Shown here: positions 45,559-57,006 of the stretch, one piece after another
Position numbering within the stretch: position 1 is the stretch's first letter
How the letters are laid out: each line of letters starts with the position of its first letter
DNA from: Corbicula japonica
Taxonomy: Eukaryota; Mollusca; Bivalvia; Venerida; Cyrenidae
Direction: 5' to 3'
Length of the DNA: 64,000 nucleotides
Assembly: GCA_038501625.1 (NCBI GenBank)
Contig: JAZAYU010000013.1
Span: 1,364,001 to 1,428,000 of the forward strand
Notes under the pieces: generated by a model
What the model was told of the DNA's origin: nothing
What the model saw: only the letters and a program-made list of their open reading frames with translations
Databases searched by the model: none
Position numbers and translations under genes: made by a program

Positions 45559-47333
45559 GTAAACAATACGTGGAAGTTAAAACATTCTTCCCTTGAGAAT
45601 ATAATACCCATGTGTTTACGTACCAGAATAAAAAATATACTTTTCCATAAGATGATTTATCAATCCCGTTTAACTAAAAAAAATCTTTAAATCATTTTGA
45701 AACTTAAACAACGTTATTTATTTCTATTCAAATAACACAAAAAAACTTCGATATGCTTTAATTCATTTTGAACAATGAACAATTAAAAATTCAGATAAAT
45801 TAATAACAATTACTTTAGGTTCATTGAAGTTTCTATGTTTTTTGAGTTTTTTGACTTGTGCTGTTGTTTAAAAAGGTGATTTGTCTGGAAAAAATCAAGC
45901 TTCGATTGGTATTTTGTAAAGTCTTAAGTCTAGTTCTTTGATAAGAGTGGAAGTACCTTGTTCCATTTGTGTTTAAGAGTCCTGTATCTTTGTTAAGCTG
46001 TTTGCATGAGCAGGGCTGAAGGTTATAAAGCTGAGATTGGAAACCAGTCTCAAATCTCAAGCATCTGATTGGCTGAAATGGCGACCAGTCGCCATTTCAG
46101 CCAATCAGATGCTTGAGATTTGAGACTGGTTTCCATGCTCAGTTTTATAACCTTGGGCCCAGTTTTCACTGGTCTAAAGAACAATTTGTCTTGCAGAGTT
46201 GTTCTTAAGGAAATATATGGTATATATGTTAGTAAAACAATTATTTGCATGTATTAATTTTTAAGTATAAAGTATTAAGAAATATTATATAACTATTAAG
46301 AATTAAAATTTAATATTTTTAAAAGGTAGTTAGTTTTTATTATTTCTTCTAAGAATATAAATGAATATTTTTAACGACCGTTCAGGGCTTCAATATTGTC
46401 GCAAACGTTTTTAAATGTGCGATTTAAACTAAAATAGTTTCTTTTACCGGTAACACTTAATTCGAAATCTCACGTGGCCTAAGGATCACGAACAACGTGT
46501 AATCAAATCAAAACTGACATGACCATGCAAAACTAATAATATCTTTTAAAAAAGGAGAATATACTCGAAATTCAGAATTGCATTTATGGAATAAAGACAA
46601 TGCACTGTTTAAAGGTGTTCTGGGAGTGTCATATATGCGAAGTATCAGATTGCTCATTCATTATTTAACCCATGTTTTCAACTTTTTTGAGCATTCAAAT
46701 GTAGCTCATGCTTTTATCGTTGAAAAACTTGTATGCACTTGGGTAAACGTAAGTAATTTTCCATAGCATTTAAAAATTGTCTAAATCAGTATGTAGTTTA
46801 GAATCTATGGACAGCCTGTCGATTTTGTGTCTTTAGTTGTTTCCTTTACTGTTTTAGACCACAACAGTCCTAAGCCATCAAGAACACTGCATTACGATTG
46901 TCTTTCTTTGAATATGTTTAATCATTTTTGAAATTACAGACGATTAAGAATTCATATTTACAGTAATGTGTAGGATAATTGTTTGCATTTCCTATCGGCA
47001 GTAAAAATCTTCTGCATTCAAAGTTTAATTAATGTTAGCAGGTAAACTCTGTTTGCTTACCCTTTAACTGCAGGAAATGCATTTTTAGCAAAATTAAGAA
47101 TAACTCTCGCCAAATTGTTCCGAAATCAATTATAACAAGATGAAAGCTTAATTTGAAGACTGTTGTTGGCATATGATCATTAATAAAGAGTGAATTCAAT
47201 GTCTTTCTTATACAAAATTACGGACAAAAAGTGACCAATTACAACTTTTGTTGAGTGTATTTGTAATTGAACAGCAAAGGCTCTTTACTTTCCCCAATAC
47301 CACATTAGATTCAATTTATGTTATTTATTACAG
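45559..47333 (+). other. Intron 2
   Basis: 1775 bp, GT-AG, phase 1. Contains hairpin copy 8 (46021-46152); otherwise AT-rich with no exon seen. Open frames at 45833-46060 and 46578-46766 have no support. Confidence 0.75.
46021..46152. repeat. Hairpin family copy 8 (full length)
   Basis: Near-perfect palindrome GGTTATAAAGCTGAGATTGG ... CATGCTCAGTTTTATAACC. Flanks GGGCTGAA and TTGGGCCC show that it is inverted relative to copy 1. It lies within intron 2. Confidence 0.95.
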
Positions 47334-47573
47334 CTTTGCAGAACCAATACAATTTCCTTAGGATGGGACTATTGTCACAGAATACACAAATGAACGAGCT
47401 TATTCGGACAACCCAGCGTCTAACAACTTCTATCATGAAAACTGCACGTGGAGCAAGAGGGGTTGGTGAAATACTTGACTTGAGGGCGGACGTCATGAAT
47501 GAAACGTTATTTAACATCACAAAACTAATGCCTGGTGGTTTTGAACACGGTGTATTCTTTGGAGAGAAAACTG
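47334..47573 (+). CDS. Olfactomedin-domain protein, exon 3 (stalk)
   Basis: Acceptor TTTATTACAG, donor GTAAAA; 240 nt, phase 1 at both ends. Encodes residues 153-231 plus split codons. Helical sequence with polar and leucine periodicity (LQNQYNFLRMGLLSQNTQMN, LIRTTQRLTTSIMK), then a GARGVG turn and two N-glycosylation sequons (NET, NIT). It ends just before the first olfactomedin cysteine. Continues the stalk of exon 2. Confidence 0.85.
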
Positions 47574-48119
47574 GTAAAAAGACATACGATTTTATTTCTC
47601 TTTAAATTAAATTTCGTACTCATAAATTTTGTTGTATGAGTAAAAAGCAAACCGAGAGAGTATCTATGTAGCATTTTATACACGAGCCTCGAACAGTAAA
47701 TTGTTGGTATTAAAAATTGTAATGCCTTTACAATGGGGCGAACCCCTAACGTCATGGCGATAGCGCATAGCCATGGAGTTCAGACAAGGCTACCGACTGA
47801 TCTAGCCGGGACAACTCCCACCCCGAAAGGTTGATGGGTGTAACCCTGATAAACGTTATCGTCACTGCATCACATCGGTAACCGACTGTTAAATATTCAC
47901 CATAAACTGTATGCAGTAAAAACTAGCCGTACAGGGTGTCGTCCGATGATCTACATTTTCGATGAAGACTTGACAGAGAAAGAAAACAAATGTTTTGATT
48001 TCCAAAGTTATTAGTGCTTGATATTGCCAAATACCCGTGACAACTGTTAAAAACCCTCGAAGATTGTCAAATAATCGCGGCTATTTATGTATATTGATCG
48101 TATTAATAATCTGTTTCAG
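47574..48119 (+). other. Intron 3
   Basis: 546 bp, GT-AG, phase 1, acceptor ATCTGTTTCAG. Contains a minus-strand tRNA-linked repeat (47722-47946). Confidence 0.8.
47722..47946 (-). repeat. tRNA-linked repeat (diverged)
   Basis: On the minus strand: CTGTACGGCTAGTTTTTACT, CGATGTGATGCAGTGACGAT, AGGGTTACACCC, GTCCCGGCTAGATCAGTCGG. A more diverged copy of the 52365-52599 family, sitting in intron 3. Confidence 0.75.
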
Positions 48120-48284
48120 TGTTTTGTCCCAAAGAGTTGAAAAGCATCAGTACAAAGGGTACCAGTCTCATCACTGGCATGGAACAGGGAGCCATCATGA
48201 TCGACCCTTACACCCCAGATAAAATCTGGGTAATGTACGGATATACTAATATTAATGAAATCAGCGAGTTTAACTCTATAAAAG
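48120..48284 (+). CDS. Olfactomedin-domain protein, exon 4 (start of olfactomedin domain)
   Basis: 165 nt, phase 1 to 1, donor GTAAGA. Encodes residues 233-286 plus split codons. FCPKELKSISTKG with C234 corresponds to the opening cysteine of olfactomedin domains. GAIMIDPYTPDKIWVMYGYT matches the family pattern G.WM.DP...IWV. A 45-bp minisatellite starts about 30 bp after the donor. Confidence 0.88.
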
Positions 48285-48312
48285 GTAAGATAAATCAGAA
48301 ACAAAATGGTAC

Positions 48313-48799
48313 ATCGATAAAAGATAAGATAAACGTGCACCAGTATCAACGAGGTATCTCGATAAAAGATAAGATATACACGTACCAGTATCAACGAGGT
48401 AACACACTAAAAGATAAGATATACACGCACCAGTATTGAAGAGGTAACTCGATAAAAGATAAGATATACACGCACCAATATTAACGAAGTAACTCGATAA
48501 ATGATAAGATATACACGTACAGGTATTAACGAGGTAACTCGATAAAAGATAAGATATACACGTACCAGTATCAACGAGGTAACTCACTAAAAGATAAGAT
48601 ATACACGTACCAGTATTGAAGAGGTAACTCGATAAAAGATAAGATATACACGCACAAGTATTAACGAGGTAACTTGATGAAAGATAATATATTCACGTAC
48701 AAGTATTAACGAGGTAACTTGATGAAAGATAAGATACATACGCACAAGTATTAACGAGGTAACTCGATAAAAGATAAGATATACACGCACAAGTATTAA
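48313..48799 (+). repeat. 45-bp minisatellite, 11 units, in intron 4
   Basis: The unit consists of CGATAAAAGATAAGATATAC, ACGTACCAGTATYAACG and AGGTAACT. Units 2-4 and 6-8 match each other better than their neighbours (TATTGAAGAGG in units 3 and 7), indicating a secondary 180-bp duplication. Most units carry GAGGTAACT, a good match to a 5' splice donor, and two GATAA words. The 45-bp length keeps reading frames open, so minus-strand frames of 80-103 residues with 15-residue periods are artefacts. Confidence 0.95.
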
Positions 48800-48963
48800 A
48801 ATTAAATTTGTAAATATACTTGTCCTCAATTTTTTTTAAATAACTGCTAATGATTTGTATAAATGAAACAAGGCATGATATATCGATTTAATTTTTATAT
48901 CGATTTTAAGTTTTTTTCACATTATTCTTTCAGCTTATTTCATAACTGCTGGCTTTACTGAGG

Positions 48964-49078
48964 ATAAAAACCAGTCTCAAATCTCAATGATCTGATCGGC
49001 TGAAATGCTGACTGATCGCAATTTCAGCCAATCAGATTCTTGAGATTTGAGACTGGTTTCCATGCTCATTTTATAACT
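48964..49078. repeat. Hairpin family copy 9
   Basis: ACCAGTCTCAAATCTCAATG..CGGCTGAAATGCTGACTGAT pairs with ATTTCAGCCAATCAGATTC, TTGAGATTTGAGACTGG and ATGCTCATTTTATAAC. It lies in intron 4, about 85 bp upstream of exon 5. Confidence 0.9.
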
Positions 49079-49164
49079 GATCTTCGTTTCTCAATGATCT
49101 TGAGTGAATTTTACAAACCATTTTGTTTTCAAATTAACATTATAGTTCTGTTATTATTTTGAAG

Positions 49165-49802
49165 GTCTGAAATACGATCTGGTGGAGAAGACATATAAAC
49201 TACCATTTTCTTGTGTTGGGACAGGGCACGTGGTTTACAAGAAAGTTTTATATTGTCAGAAAATGTTCACAAACAAAATTGTCAAATACAGTCTCAATGA
49301 TTCTCGTTCGTCGGAGAAAGCTCTAGACAACGTGGGTGTTCACGACACATTTCCCTACCAGTCCGGAAAACATTCAGACCTTGATTTTGCTGTAGATGAG
49401 AAAGGAATATGGCTAATTTATGCAACGAATGCCACTCGTGGTCACATTGTTATCAGTAAAATCAAGGAAGATGATTTGTCGTTTAATTTGTCGTTTGAAA
49501 AAACTTGGAATACAGAGATACAAAAGAACACTGTTGGCAATGCATTTATAATTTGTGGTATTCTCTATGCAACTGACAACTATGACAAAACTCCTACGTA
49601 CATTAAATATGTGTTTGATACAAACAAATATAAGGGATTTACATTGGATTCGACAGTGTTACCATTTGTTAACACACTCAGTGGAGACTATGCAAGAGTT
49701 TATGCATTAGACTACAGTCCTTCAGACCAGGCGTTGTACGTGTGGAATAATGGAAGAATAGAGATATATCCTGTGTCGTTCGCAGCAGCAAATGAGCCGT
49801 AA
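49165..49802 (+). CDS. Olfactomedin-domain protein, exon 5 (most of the domain and C-terminus)
   Basis: Encodes residues 288-498 and stop TAA (49800-49802). Family blocks are clear: GTGHVVYKKVLYCQK and TNKIVKY (near 305-328), SDLDFAVDEKGIWLIYAT (357-374), NAFIICGILYATDNY (412-426), and ALDYSPSDQALYVWNNG near the C-terminus. C417 would pair with C234 in the domain disulfide. Residues aligned with the calcium site of myocilin (D380, N428, D478) are present as D360, N412 and D469. Extra sequons are NAT and NLS. The fold is a five-bladed beta-propeller, and the protein is expected to be secreted. Which olfactomedin subfamily it belongs to is undetermined. Confidence 0.93.
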
Positions 49803-50261
49803 CTAGTTGGAATGTAGTTATTTATTTTCACGCTGTATTGAAATCATACTAAAAGTGTCGTCGTCTAGTGTACAAAATGCTTGATTTTGAAAATGTTGAT
49901 TTCTTCAGAACATAAGTGTATATACCTATATAGTATTCAATGACTTGTGTTAAATGTGGTGAAACTATATTTTAGGAACAAAAGCACAACTGAAACTCTA
50001 AAAAAAATAACACAAAAACACAGCGATAAAATATTCAAGACATATTTACAGGAATATGCAATCTTACAGTATGATTTTAAAGTGACTTCCAATAACTTAT
50101 GTTAAAAATGCTAGAAAAGTATGCTTTGCATAAACTGCTAGAATTTCTAACGTCACAGACAAAATACACAAAAAAGTCCAAGGAATCCAACTACTTTGCT
50201 TATTTTGCAAGGATATAGTTAAAAAGTATGAACATTGATGCCTCTCCATTAAAGGAATAAA
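49803..50261 (+). other. Probable 3'UTR with polyadenylation signals
   Basis: AT-rich sequence after the stop. ATTAAA at 50248-50253 and AATAAA at 50256-50261 are the first closely paired signals; further AATAAA words lie near 50474-50484. The exact end of the transcript is unknown. Confidence 0.45.
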
Positions 50262-51067
50262 CGTAAGGCTGATTTATGCGTAAGCATGCGCAGTATAACG
50301 TATGCAGAACCTAATAATCGCGACCAGCGAGCGTACAAACACAAAACATGCCAAGGAAGACGGAGCATGACGAAAATATTATCTTTCAAATTCAGACAGA
50401 TATCTCTCCCCTTTTTGCGCTTAAATGCTTCGCCATCCGTTTGTGTTATTGAAAATAATCATGTGACAAACTGAATAAAAATAAATGCTTTGCGCTCCGA
50501 GATAATTTCGACCCAATTTAGACGTACATAATGACATCGTATTACTTGGAGCTTTTGTATTTAATATTTGACGGTGCGGTGGTTTAGAATTTCTTTTCAA
50601 ACAAATCCATTATTTAAAACTGTCACTTTAAACGTAGCGAATATGTTTCACCTTATGACCTTTGAATGAAAGCTTATTTTAAATGATCATGTTCTTATAT
50701 TTGAAAGAATGACTTGAATTCATCATTTAATATTATTAAGAAACATCATATACAACGTTCTACAGTTACTATCCCCCATATGCACACTTAGCTAGATGTA
50801 GTTGTATTTTAGTTGATATATTATTGTGATTTTTACGTTGTTAACGTAATGTTGTTTATGTTTTGAAGGCATGTTGAATAATATAGGGTCATAGTGAAAA
50901 CATTAAATTTCAATTTGATTTGATTAACTCTTCCAACATAAGGATCTTAGGCTCGAATAATTCACAGTGGTTTTTACCTACAAAATATTCATTTAAGCGG
51001 GTAACATTGTCATTTTTTAAAATGATAATTAAATAAAAGCAGCGAATTTCTTATATATTAGTTTTAA
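50262..51067. other. Downstream DNA, nothing recognised
   Basis: AT-rich; possible alternative polyadenylation near 50480. No exon seen. Confidence 0.4.
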
Positions 51068-51136
51068 CCGATCGCCATTTCAGCTAATCAGATGCTTGAG
51101 ATTTGAGAATAGTTTCCAATCTCAGTTTTGTAATCT
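51068..51136. repeat. Hairpin family copy 10 (right arm only)
   Basis: CGATCGCCATTTCAGCTAAT, CAGATGCTTGAGATTTGAG, CAATCTCAGTTTTGTAATC, followed by the family flank TTCAGCCC. Confidence 0.85.
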
Positions 51137-52009
51137 TCAGCCCAGGAATGTTAAGGTTGAATATACAGGATACACGTCAGGGGAATCTGTCTTCGGTGAT
51201 ATTTGTTACATATTGATGTGTTGCTACTTGGAAATAAACACCTATTATTTATTACCTATTATCTATTATTTTATTATATTGCTGCGAATTTCGACACCAT
51301 CATATATACTTTTTCAGCGAAATACATACCGAATAATTACCCCTGGTAAACTTTAAAATAACATCCTTCTCCCGACAAACAATCTCGAAGGAGGTCGCTA
51401 TTACGATAAATTCGTTTCATGACATAAATGCTGGTACATTTTATGGAGTAATAACACAAGTAATTTCGATATATTTTGTATGCCAATTAAAGAAAAAAAA
51501 ACATTTTGACTTTTTTTTATAAATTTGTCTTTATGCTTTTCCTGTATGAAAACAAACGGAAACAATCGCATTCAGTTATTTTGATGCATCGCCAAATGTG
51601 TAATATGCAGGACGCCTTTGTTCTACGTATGCTTGCAATATTAACAAGAAAATTTCGATAATGAACTGAAATTGAATTGTCGAAAAGGGAATTGTGATGG
51701 TAAATAATAGATATCCCATTGTGATCAAAGGAATGGTTAATACACTGAAGTATTTTATAACATATAATTAATTAATCTATAGTAATAGTTTTTAAAGGTT
51801 ATACTGATATCTAATTCCATTAATGTGATACTATACATGCACAGGAACCTAGGAGATTCGATTATTGTGACGTACATACTAAACACAATGATGCTATCAC
51901 AAAAATTCTCCAGGCTAAAGCGTCCGATATGCAATAAAAGTTTGTACAAGAAGAATTGCAAGTATTGTTTTTACTAACACTCTATCTGTACAACCTATAA
52001 TATAGCAAA
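51137..52009. other. Intergenic, nothing recognised
   Basis: AT-rich, short open frames only. Confidence 0.4.
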
Positions 52010-52364
52010 AACATAGAAAAAAGGCATTCTCAAACAGCCCAACAAAACCTCACAACCGTTCAAGATAGGCAAGCCGAAATACAGCTTTTCAGAGCAACAT
52101 AAAAAAGGATGATACCTTTCTCAGAAACAGCTAAGCAAGACGACGCGGTCTTTAAAGCAGCCAAGCAAGAGGACACAGCCTTTTTCTACAGTCAAACAAA
52201 CTGAAACAGCCTTTTCAAACAAAATTTTCCAACCAGACTAGAAGACGACGATGCTTCACGAAACAGCCTGGCACGACAACAAAGACTAACAAAATTTCAA
52301 AGCAAGACAACACAGCCCTCTCAAAACACTCTTTAAATATCATTAGATGCAATATCATTTGAAA
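52010..52364. repeat. Degenerate tandem array rich in CAGCC / AAGCAAGAC words
   Basis: A unit of roughly 30-37 bp, such as ACAGCC..TTTCTCA..AACAGC..AAGCAAGACGA, recurs about eight times with heavy decay (AGCTAAGCAAGACGA, AGCCAAGCAAGAGGA, AAAGCAAGACAAC). After the inserted tRNA-linked repeat the array resumes at 52616 (GAGCCAAACAAGGCAG), showing that it was the insertion target. Confidence 0.65.
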
Positions 52365-52599
52365 TTCACAGTTGTGCTGTTTGTGCTGTGTGGCGCCCGT
52401 AAAAAGTCTCCCCGTACATATAGTCAGTACTGTTATCAGTAAAATAACCCGTTACCGATGTCGTGCAGTGATACGTATGCCAGTGCAGCGTATATCAGGG
52501 CTATTTGGGGTCGTCCCGGTTAGCTCAGTTGGTTGCGTCGTCGGAATTGCAGGGCTAGGCGCTGTCGTTTTGACGGTGCGGGCTCGCTCCCAGGTAGAG
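52365..52599 (+). repeat. tRNA-linked SINE-like repeat with 16-bp target duplication
   Basis: Flanked by GCAATATCATTTGAAA (52349-52364) and GCAATATCATTTCAAA (52600-52615), a 15/16 direct repeat, so the element limits are firm. The left half carries GTCTCCCCGTACATATAGTC and ATCAGTAAAATAACC. The right half is tRNA-like: GTCCCGGTTAGCTCAGTTGG with a good pol III A-box, and GACGGTGCGGGCTCGCTCCC as a weak B-box. It does not fold as a sound tRNA (poor D stem). The tRNA-like part lies at the 3' side, unlike ordinary SINEs where it leads. Confidence 0.8.
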
Positions 52600-52615
52600 G
52601 CAATATCATTTCAAA

Positions 52616-55600
52616 AGAGCCAAACAAGGCAGTACAACTTAAAAATCTGCAAAAAAGTATTATATCGTCAACCTATGACCTATATTGTTGGTATATTATA
52701 GGACTATTCTTTGCAATTAAAATGGAGACAAACTACACCATTCGTATGAAGTTATTTGGCAAGGACACTCGTTTCTTGAATATATTGTAAAAATAAAAAA
52801 GACGAAAAGTTCACCAGGGCACACAGTCTAAGTGCATGTATCATGTATGCGAGACAAATTTCTGTAAAAATCGTTAGGTTACAAAAATAGAATTCATTCA
52901 TGTGTTCTTTTACTTATGATCAGCAAATCGGATAAATCCAAAACGGAAAAATTGTCAATATAAAGTTTCTCTATTTTTTCGTAAGATTAAATATGGTGCA
53001 TTTTCAGAAAATATTGTTCTCAACAGAAGCACAAATATGGGGAGGACTTTTAATTTCATGTTTGTTATCTCAATCTTTTTCCATGTAATTTGAAAATTGA
53101 GGTGAATAGCATTTGGTGTCACTTAACCAAATTAAATTAAACATTCTATGGAAAAATTGCCAGAGTAACGATATCGATAGCTACAATCGAATGGTGACGT
53201 AGAAATATAAAACCAATTGATCTAATTGAATAATTTCTAATTCGTTTTCTTTGACAACAGTGATTTTTTATTATCGAGAAGGGATATTAAAAACTCAAGT
53301 TCTCTACCAAATCAAGACGAGATATAGCACAGAATGTACATTTTAATGAACCAGTTGATTCAGTTATACTGTTTTTACAATAAAGAATTATGACAGCTTG
53401 ACAAATGTCTCGTTGGGAGTTAAACCTATTTCTATGACAAACCATCGTCTCGCTTGCCCTGGTCAAACATGTGGCAAATTGGATACAGTACACCAAAATT
53501 CCGCGGATCGTATAAACCCGTATTTCATAGTGTTCAGCCGCAGCAGTTCTGAAAACTATATAAGGGACGTCTGCCTAAATCTTGCAAAAGAAGCTTTGTT
53601 CGTGCGCAACGTGCTTCGTTGCTAGATTTCCCCGAAATTAATGAATAAATGAATAGGCTGACTTTCAAATTTTATTACTCAGTAATGTATATATCTTCAA
53701 AGAAAATGATTTGAATATTTTATGTAGTTTAGATGCTCTCCGAAATATATATTTCAAAACCAGAATTCTCAAATGGATTTATAGATCAGGCCATTTGGAC
53801 ACATTGCATGAGAAATGTTCTATAAATTGTTTGTTTGGATTCATATGATATTTCTTTGTAATTGAAATGTCGGCGAATTCGTTTTTGTGTATTGTTATGA
53901 TCATAATTTCGCCAACATAAATCACATATCGGCTAGATATAAATGCGAATTGCCCTTTGATTTTACAACTTTCTGTAAAAGGTTATGTTCGATTTGCATA
54001 CTCTTACGTTGAATTACGATTGTTATCATTGGAAAAAAGGCCTCAGTTTCTAAACGAGTTTGCATTAATCTTTAAGAATCGGACTGGTAATCGCACTGAG
54101 ACCGCGCCTAGCTCTTCAAAGGCGACAAACTCCGGGCATGAGCTTGAGGGGTCATTTGCCACGAAACCGCAAGTTTACAGGTTATCAGAGCATTGAGGAA
54201 AAAGTTTAGTACGGAGGCTGTGTCTGCACTTACACAAAAAATATTTTAGCGACGTGGTTCCAGCGATATGTGAGGCCTGAATTTTTAGTGTACGAATTCT
54301 ACTGGTCCCTGATCATCAATCCACGTAGTTTGAGTTGAGATATATCAAAATATTTTGAATGTGTTGGTCTAAACCATGTTCCACGTTTAAACCCTAAAAT
54401 ATACATGTATCAAAATTGCATTAGGTAGATATCCATTGTAGCTTGCAATGCATGGTTTAATACCCGTGTCTATACGTTAAGGGTATTATTCTTTTTTTAC
54501 GACAACATAATGATTTACTAATATCATTGATGTTTAAGAGAAAATGTGTTGAATAATATATATGGTTTAGTACAACTTCAGCTAATGCACGCGTAATGAT
54601 TTCATTGAGCGGAGCGCATGTGTAATTTAATGAAGGTATATAAAAACTTTGTCTACATTTATTTCTTATAACAACTAATCTTTTCAAACACCAAGTTGAT
54701 CCTTAACATTATTTGTTAACGTTTCATAGAGCTTAGATATTCACAGGTTCTGTGTAAACTGACCTCATAAGTATTGTTTTAGTTTAAATTCATGTAGTGC
54801 AGATTCTGGCAGAAGCATGCATTTGCAATTTATAATATTTTTGCCACAATCGTTTGATTGTTAACGAAATCAAATCTTCATGAAACACGAAATAACAGTA
54901 AAGAACGTCCGCAGACGTGATTTTCAGGTCGGCATATACTGGTGTACCGGTGTACCGATATATACCGGTTTTCATGCTTTTGACAATAGCTACTTGTCTT
55001 AAATAGAATTGCTTCAATGCCAACAGCGCATGCTGATGGGATGCAAAAAAAGTCCTACCGTACTACATGCTGATGTAGAAATTGTATTCAGTATTAAAAG
55101 TCACTAAATTTGAGTTAATAAATAAATGAATTATTTCACTATAAATATTTCTTGATCACCGGCGTAAATGCTAATTCCTGTTGTTCTGTTAGCGCCTTTG
55201 TAGAAAGTGTCTTGTTCTATTATTGTAGTAACGACGAAATGATGAATTATTAATAATTTTCTTAAAACATCCTTGTCATAGGTGTGTTGGAAAGTGGTAT
55301 TCATCACTCTTTTGAGAAATTTCGTTTGGAAATACATTTCAATTATTTAGACTGTGGATCTGTCCGTTGAACCTTTCTTAATGCATTTCTTAAAATTATT
55401 TAAGGATATAAAATAGAAAAATAAATAGCTACGAGTATTAAGAGGCATTTTCGTTTCTGAATTCAACAAAGTATGGGTAAAATGCCTAGATACCATCAAT
55501 ACATCACATTATTGCGTAAAAATTGTTTTTAAACGTAGAATTGTTCACAAATCATATTGTGCTTAGATTGACAACAGACTGAAAATTCATTTGTCCAAAA

Positions 55601-56892
55601 TACTATGTTTACAATTTGAACATTAAATTTTAATATGAAATAAATTTTAAAATTCAAAATAATTAAGAGTAGCCATATTTACTATTACAGACCTCTCCAC
55701 GTAGATCAGCATAGGGGCAAATAATAATACGAGGTTAAGAACGAACCGTTCAGAAATGACTGTATTTGTGGATGATAAAAAGTATGTAAATGTATAAGAA
55801 AAGAAAATTTAACCCCCAGGACGGCCTTTTTTGACAGAAGAAATTATTTTAAATATTTATTTAGAGATTATCCATTATAAACACATTCTTACCGGTAAGT
55901 GCCAATGCATGTGCAACAAGGTTTGTATTTAATTTGACCTTGTGAACTACTTTTGTATCTCCAAAGTTTCTAACTGGTCGGTAATATAATTAACACATAT
56001 AAGAATTTGCTGCCATACAAACACTTCTTTAAATTTGCGATGGTAATCTGTATATTAAGAATTTCTTGAGCTGTTAGAAATAAATTGTTGAAGTTTCAAT
56101 TTATTGTCAATCGTTTAAACGTAAAAAAATAATACTTCTTAACCATTTTCAGGCTGCAGCGGTTGTTATTTTTTCATCTGCGATAAATTTATTATTTTTA
56201 ATTTTATTTATAACTTCTTTCATCACTTTCATCACTGTAGTTTAATTAAGAACTTGTATTGCATCCATTTACGAACGAGACATAAATAGTTGTAAACAAA
56301 AACTTGACATCTGTACGTTGATACTAACGTACGTTAACACTAATAGATAAATAAAAGAATCCAAAAACTAGTAGGGAATTATACATGACGATAACAACGC
56401 TTGTTTCCTAAAATAAAGTTTGAAAGTTATCCAAAATGCAACAATTATCTATGATAAATCTTCACATAACATGAATTGGAATATAATATGGTTAAAGTTG
56501 CGTTGAGATAATATTGTTCCAGATCAGAATCTTCGTTTTTGTTCTTAACATTCTTCAATTAAATTTATTGCATGTGGAATTTGGTCATAAACTAAGTTTA
56601 TTTCGATTATTTTGATCTTTTCCAAAACCAACAAAATGAAAATCGTTATTATTTTATGTTTATTACCCTAAAACACAGATATCCGCCAGAATAAGAACTT
56701 ATTTTGGCTAAAATTGTTCGACAGTTTATTGCATTTTGAAGAAGTTCGCGTCCGATTTGCATATTCTTATAGTAGAACTTGTCCTCTAATCGCATAAAGG
56801 TTATTCTCGTGTTAGAAATTGCTTCTGTGATTTTCAGCTCTTCAGTGTGTCTTTTTGCAGAACATTCAAATAGTGTAAATTTTTACAAAAAG
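52616..56892. other. Intergenic, nothing recognised over 4.3 kb
   Basis: AT-rich. The first 100 bases continue the CAGCC-type array. Open frames at 53398-53625 and 53957-54196 show no motif. Short ACCGGTGTACC repeats occur near 54940-54970. No bounded mobile element is seen; this is the largest repeat-poor stretch. Confidence 0.4.
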
Positions 56893-56949
56893 TGAAATAT
56901 GCATATCAGGAATTGCCACATTCAGAAGACACAGCATCCCCAAACAGCC

Positions 56950-57006
<57 letters not shown>

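Larger units (their letters stand above)
48285..49164 (+). other. Intron 4
   Basis: 880 bp, GT-AG, phase 1, acceptor TTATTTTGAAG. More than half is a 45-bp minisatellite (48313-48799), and it contains hairpin copy 9 (48964-49078). Confidence 0.85.

Noticed and set aside
48276..48829. Minus-strand open frames of 103 and 80 codons with 15-residue repeats
   Set aside because: They are read through the 45-bp minisatellite. The period is a multiple of three, so frames stay open, and the sequence is intronic between exons 4 and 5 of a well-supported gene.
52514..52599. Possible tRNA gene
   Set aside because: It has a good A-box but poor D stem and weak B-box, and it is part of a dispersed repeat (other copies at 44852 and 47722) flanked by a target duplication, so it is a tRNA-derived repeat rather than a functional tRNA gene.
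53957..54196. 79-codon plus-strand frame with balanced composition
   Set aside because: No recognisable motif, and no flanking acceptor or donor pair with a partner exon; kept only as undetermined DNA.
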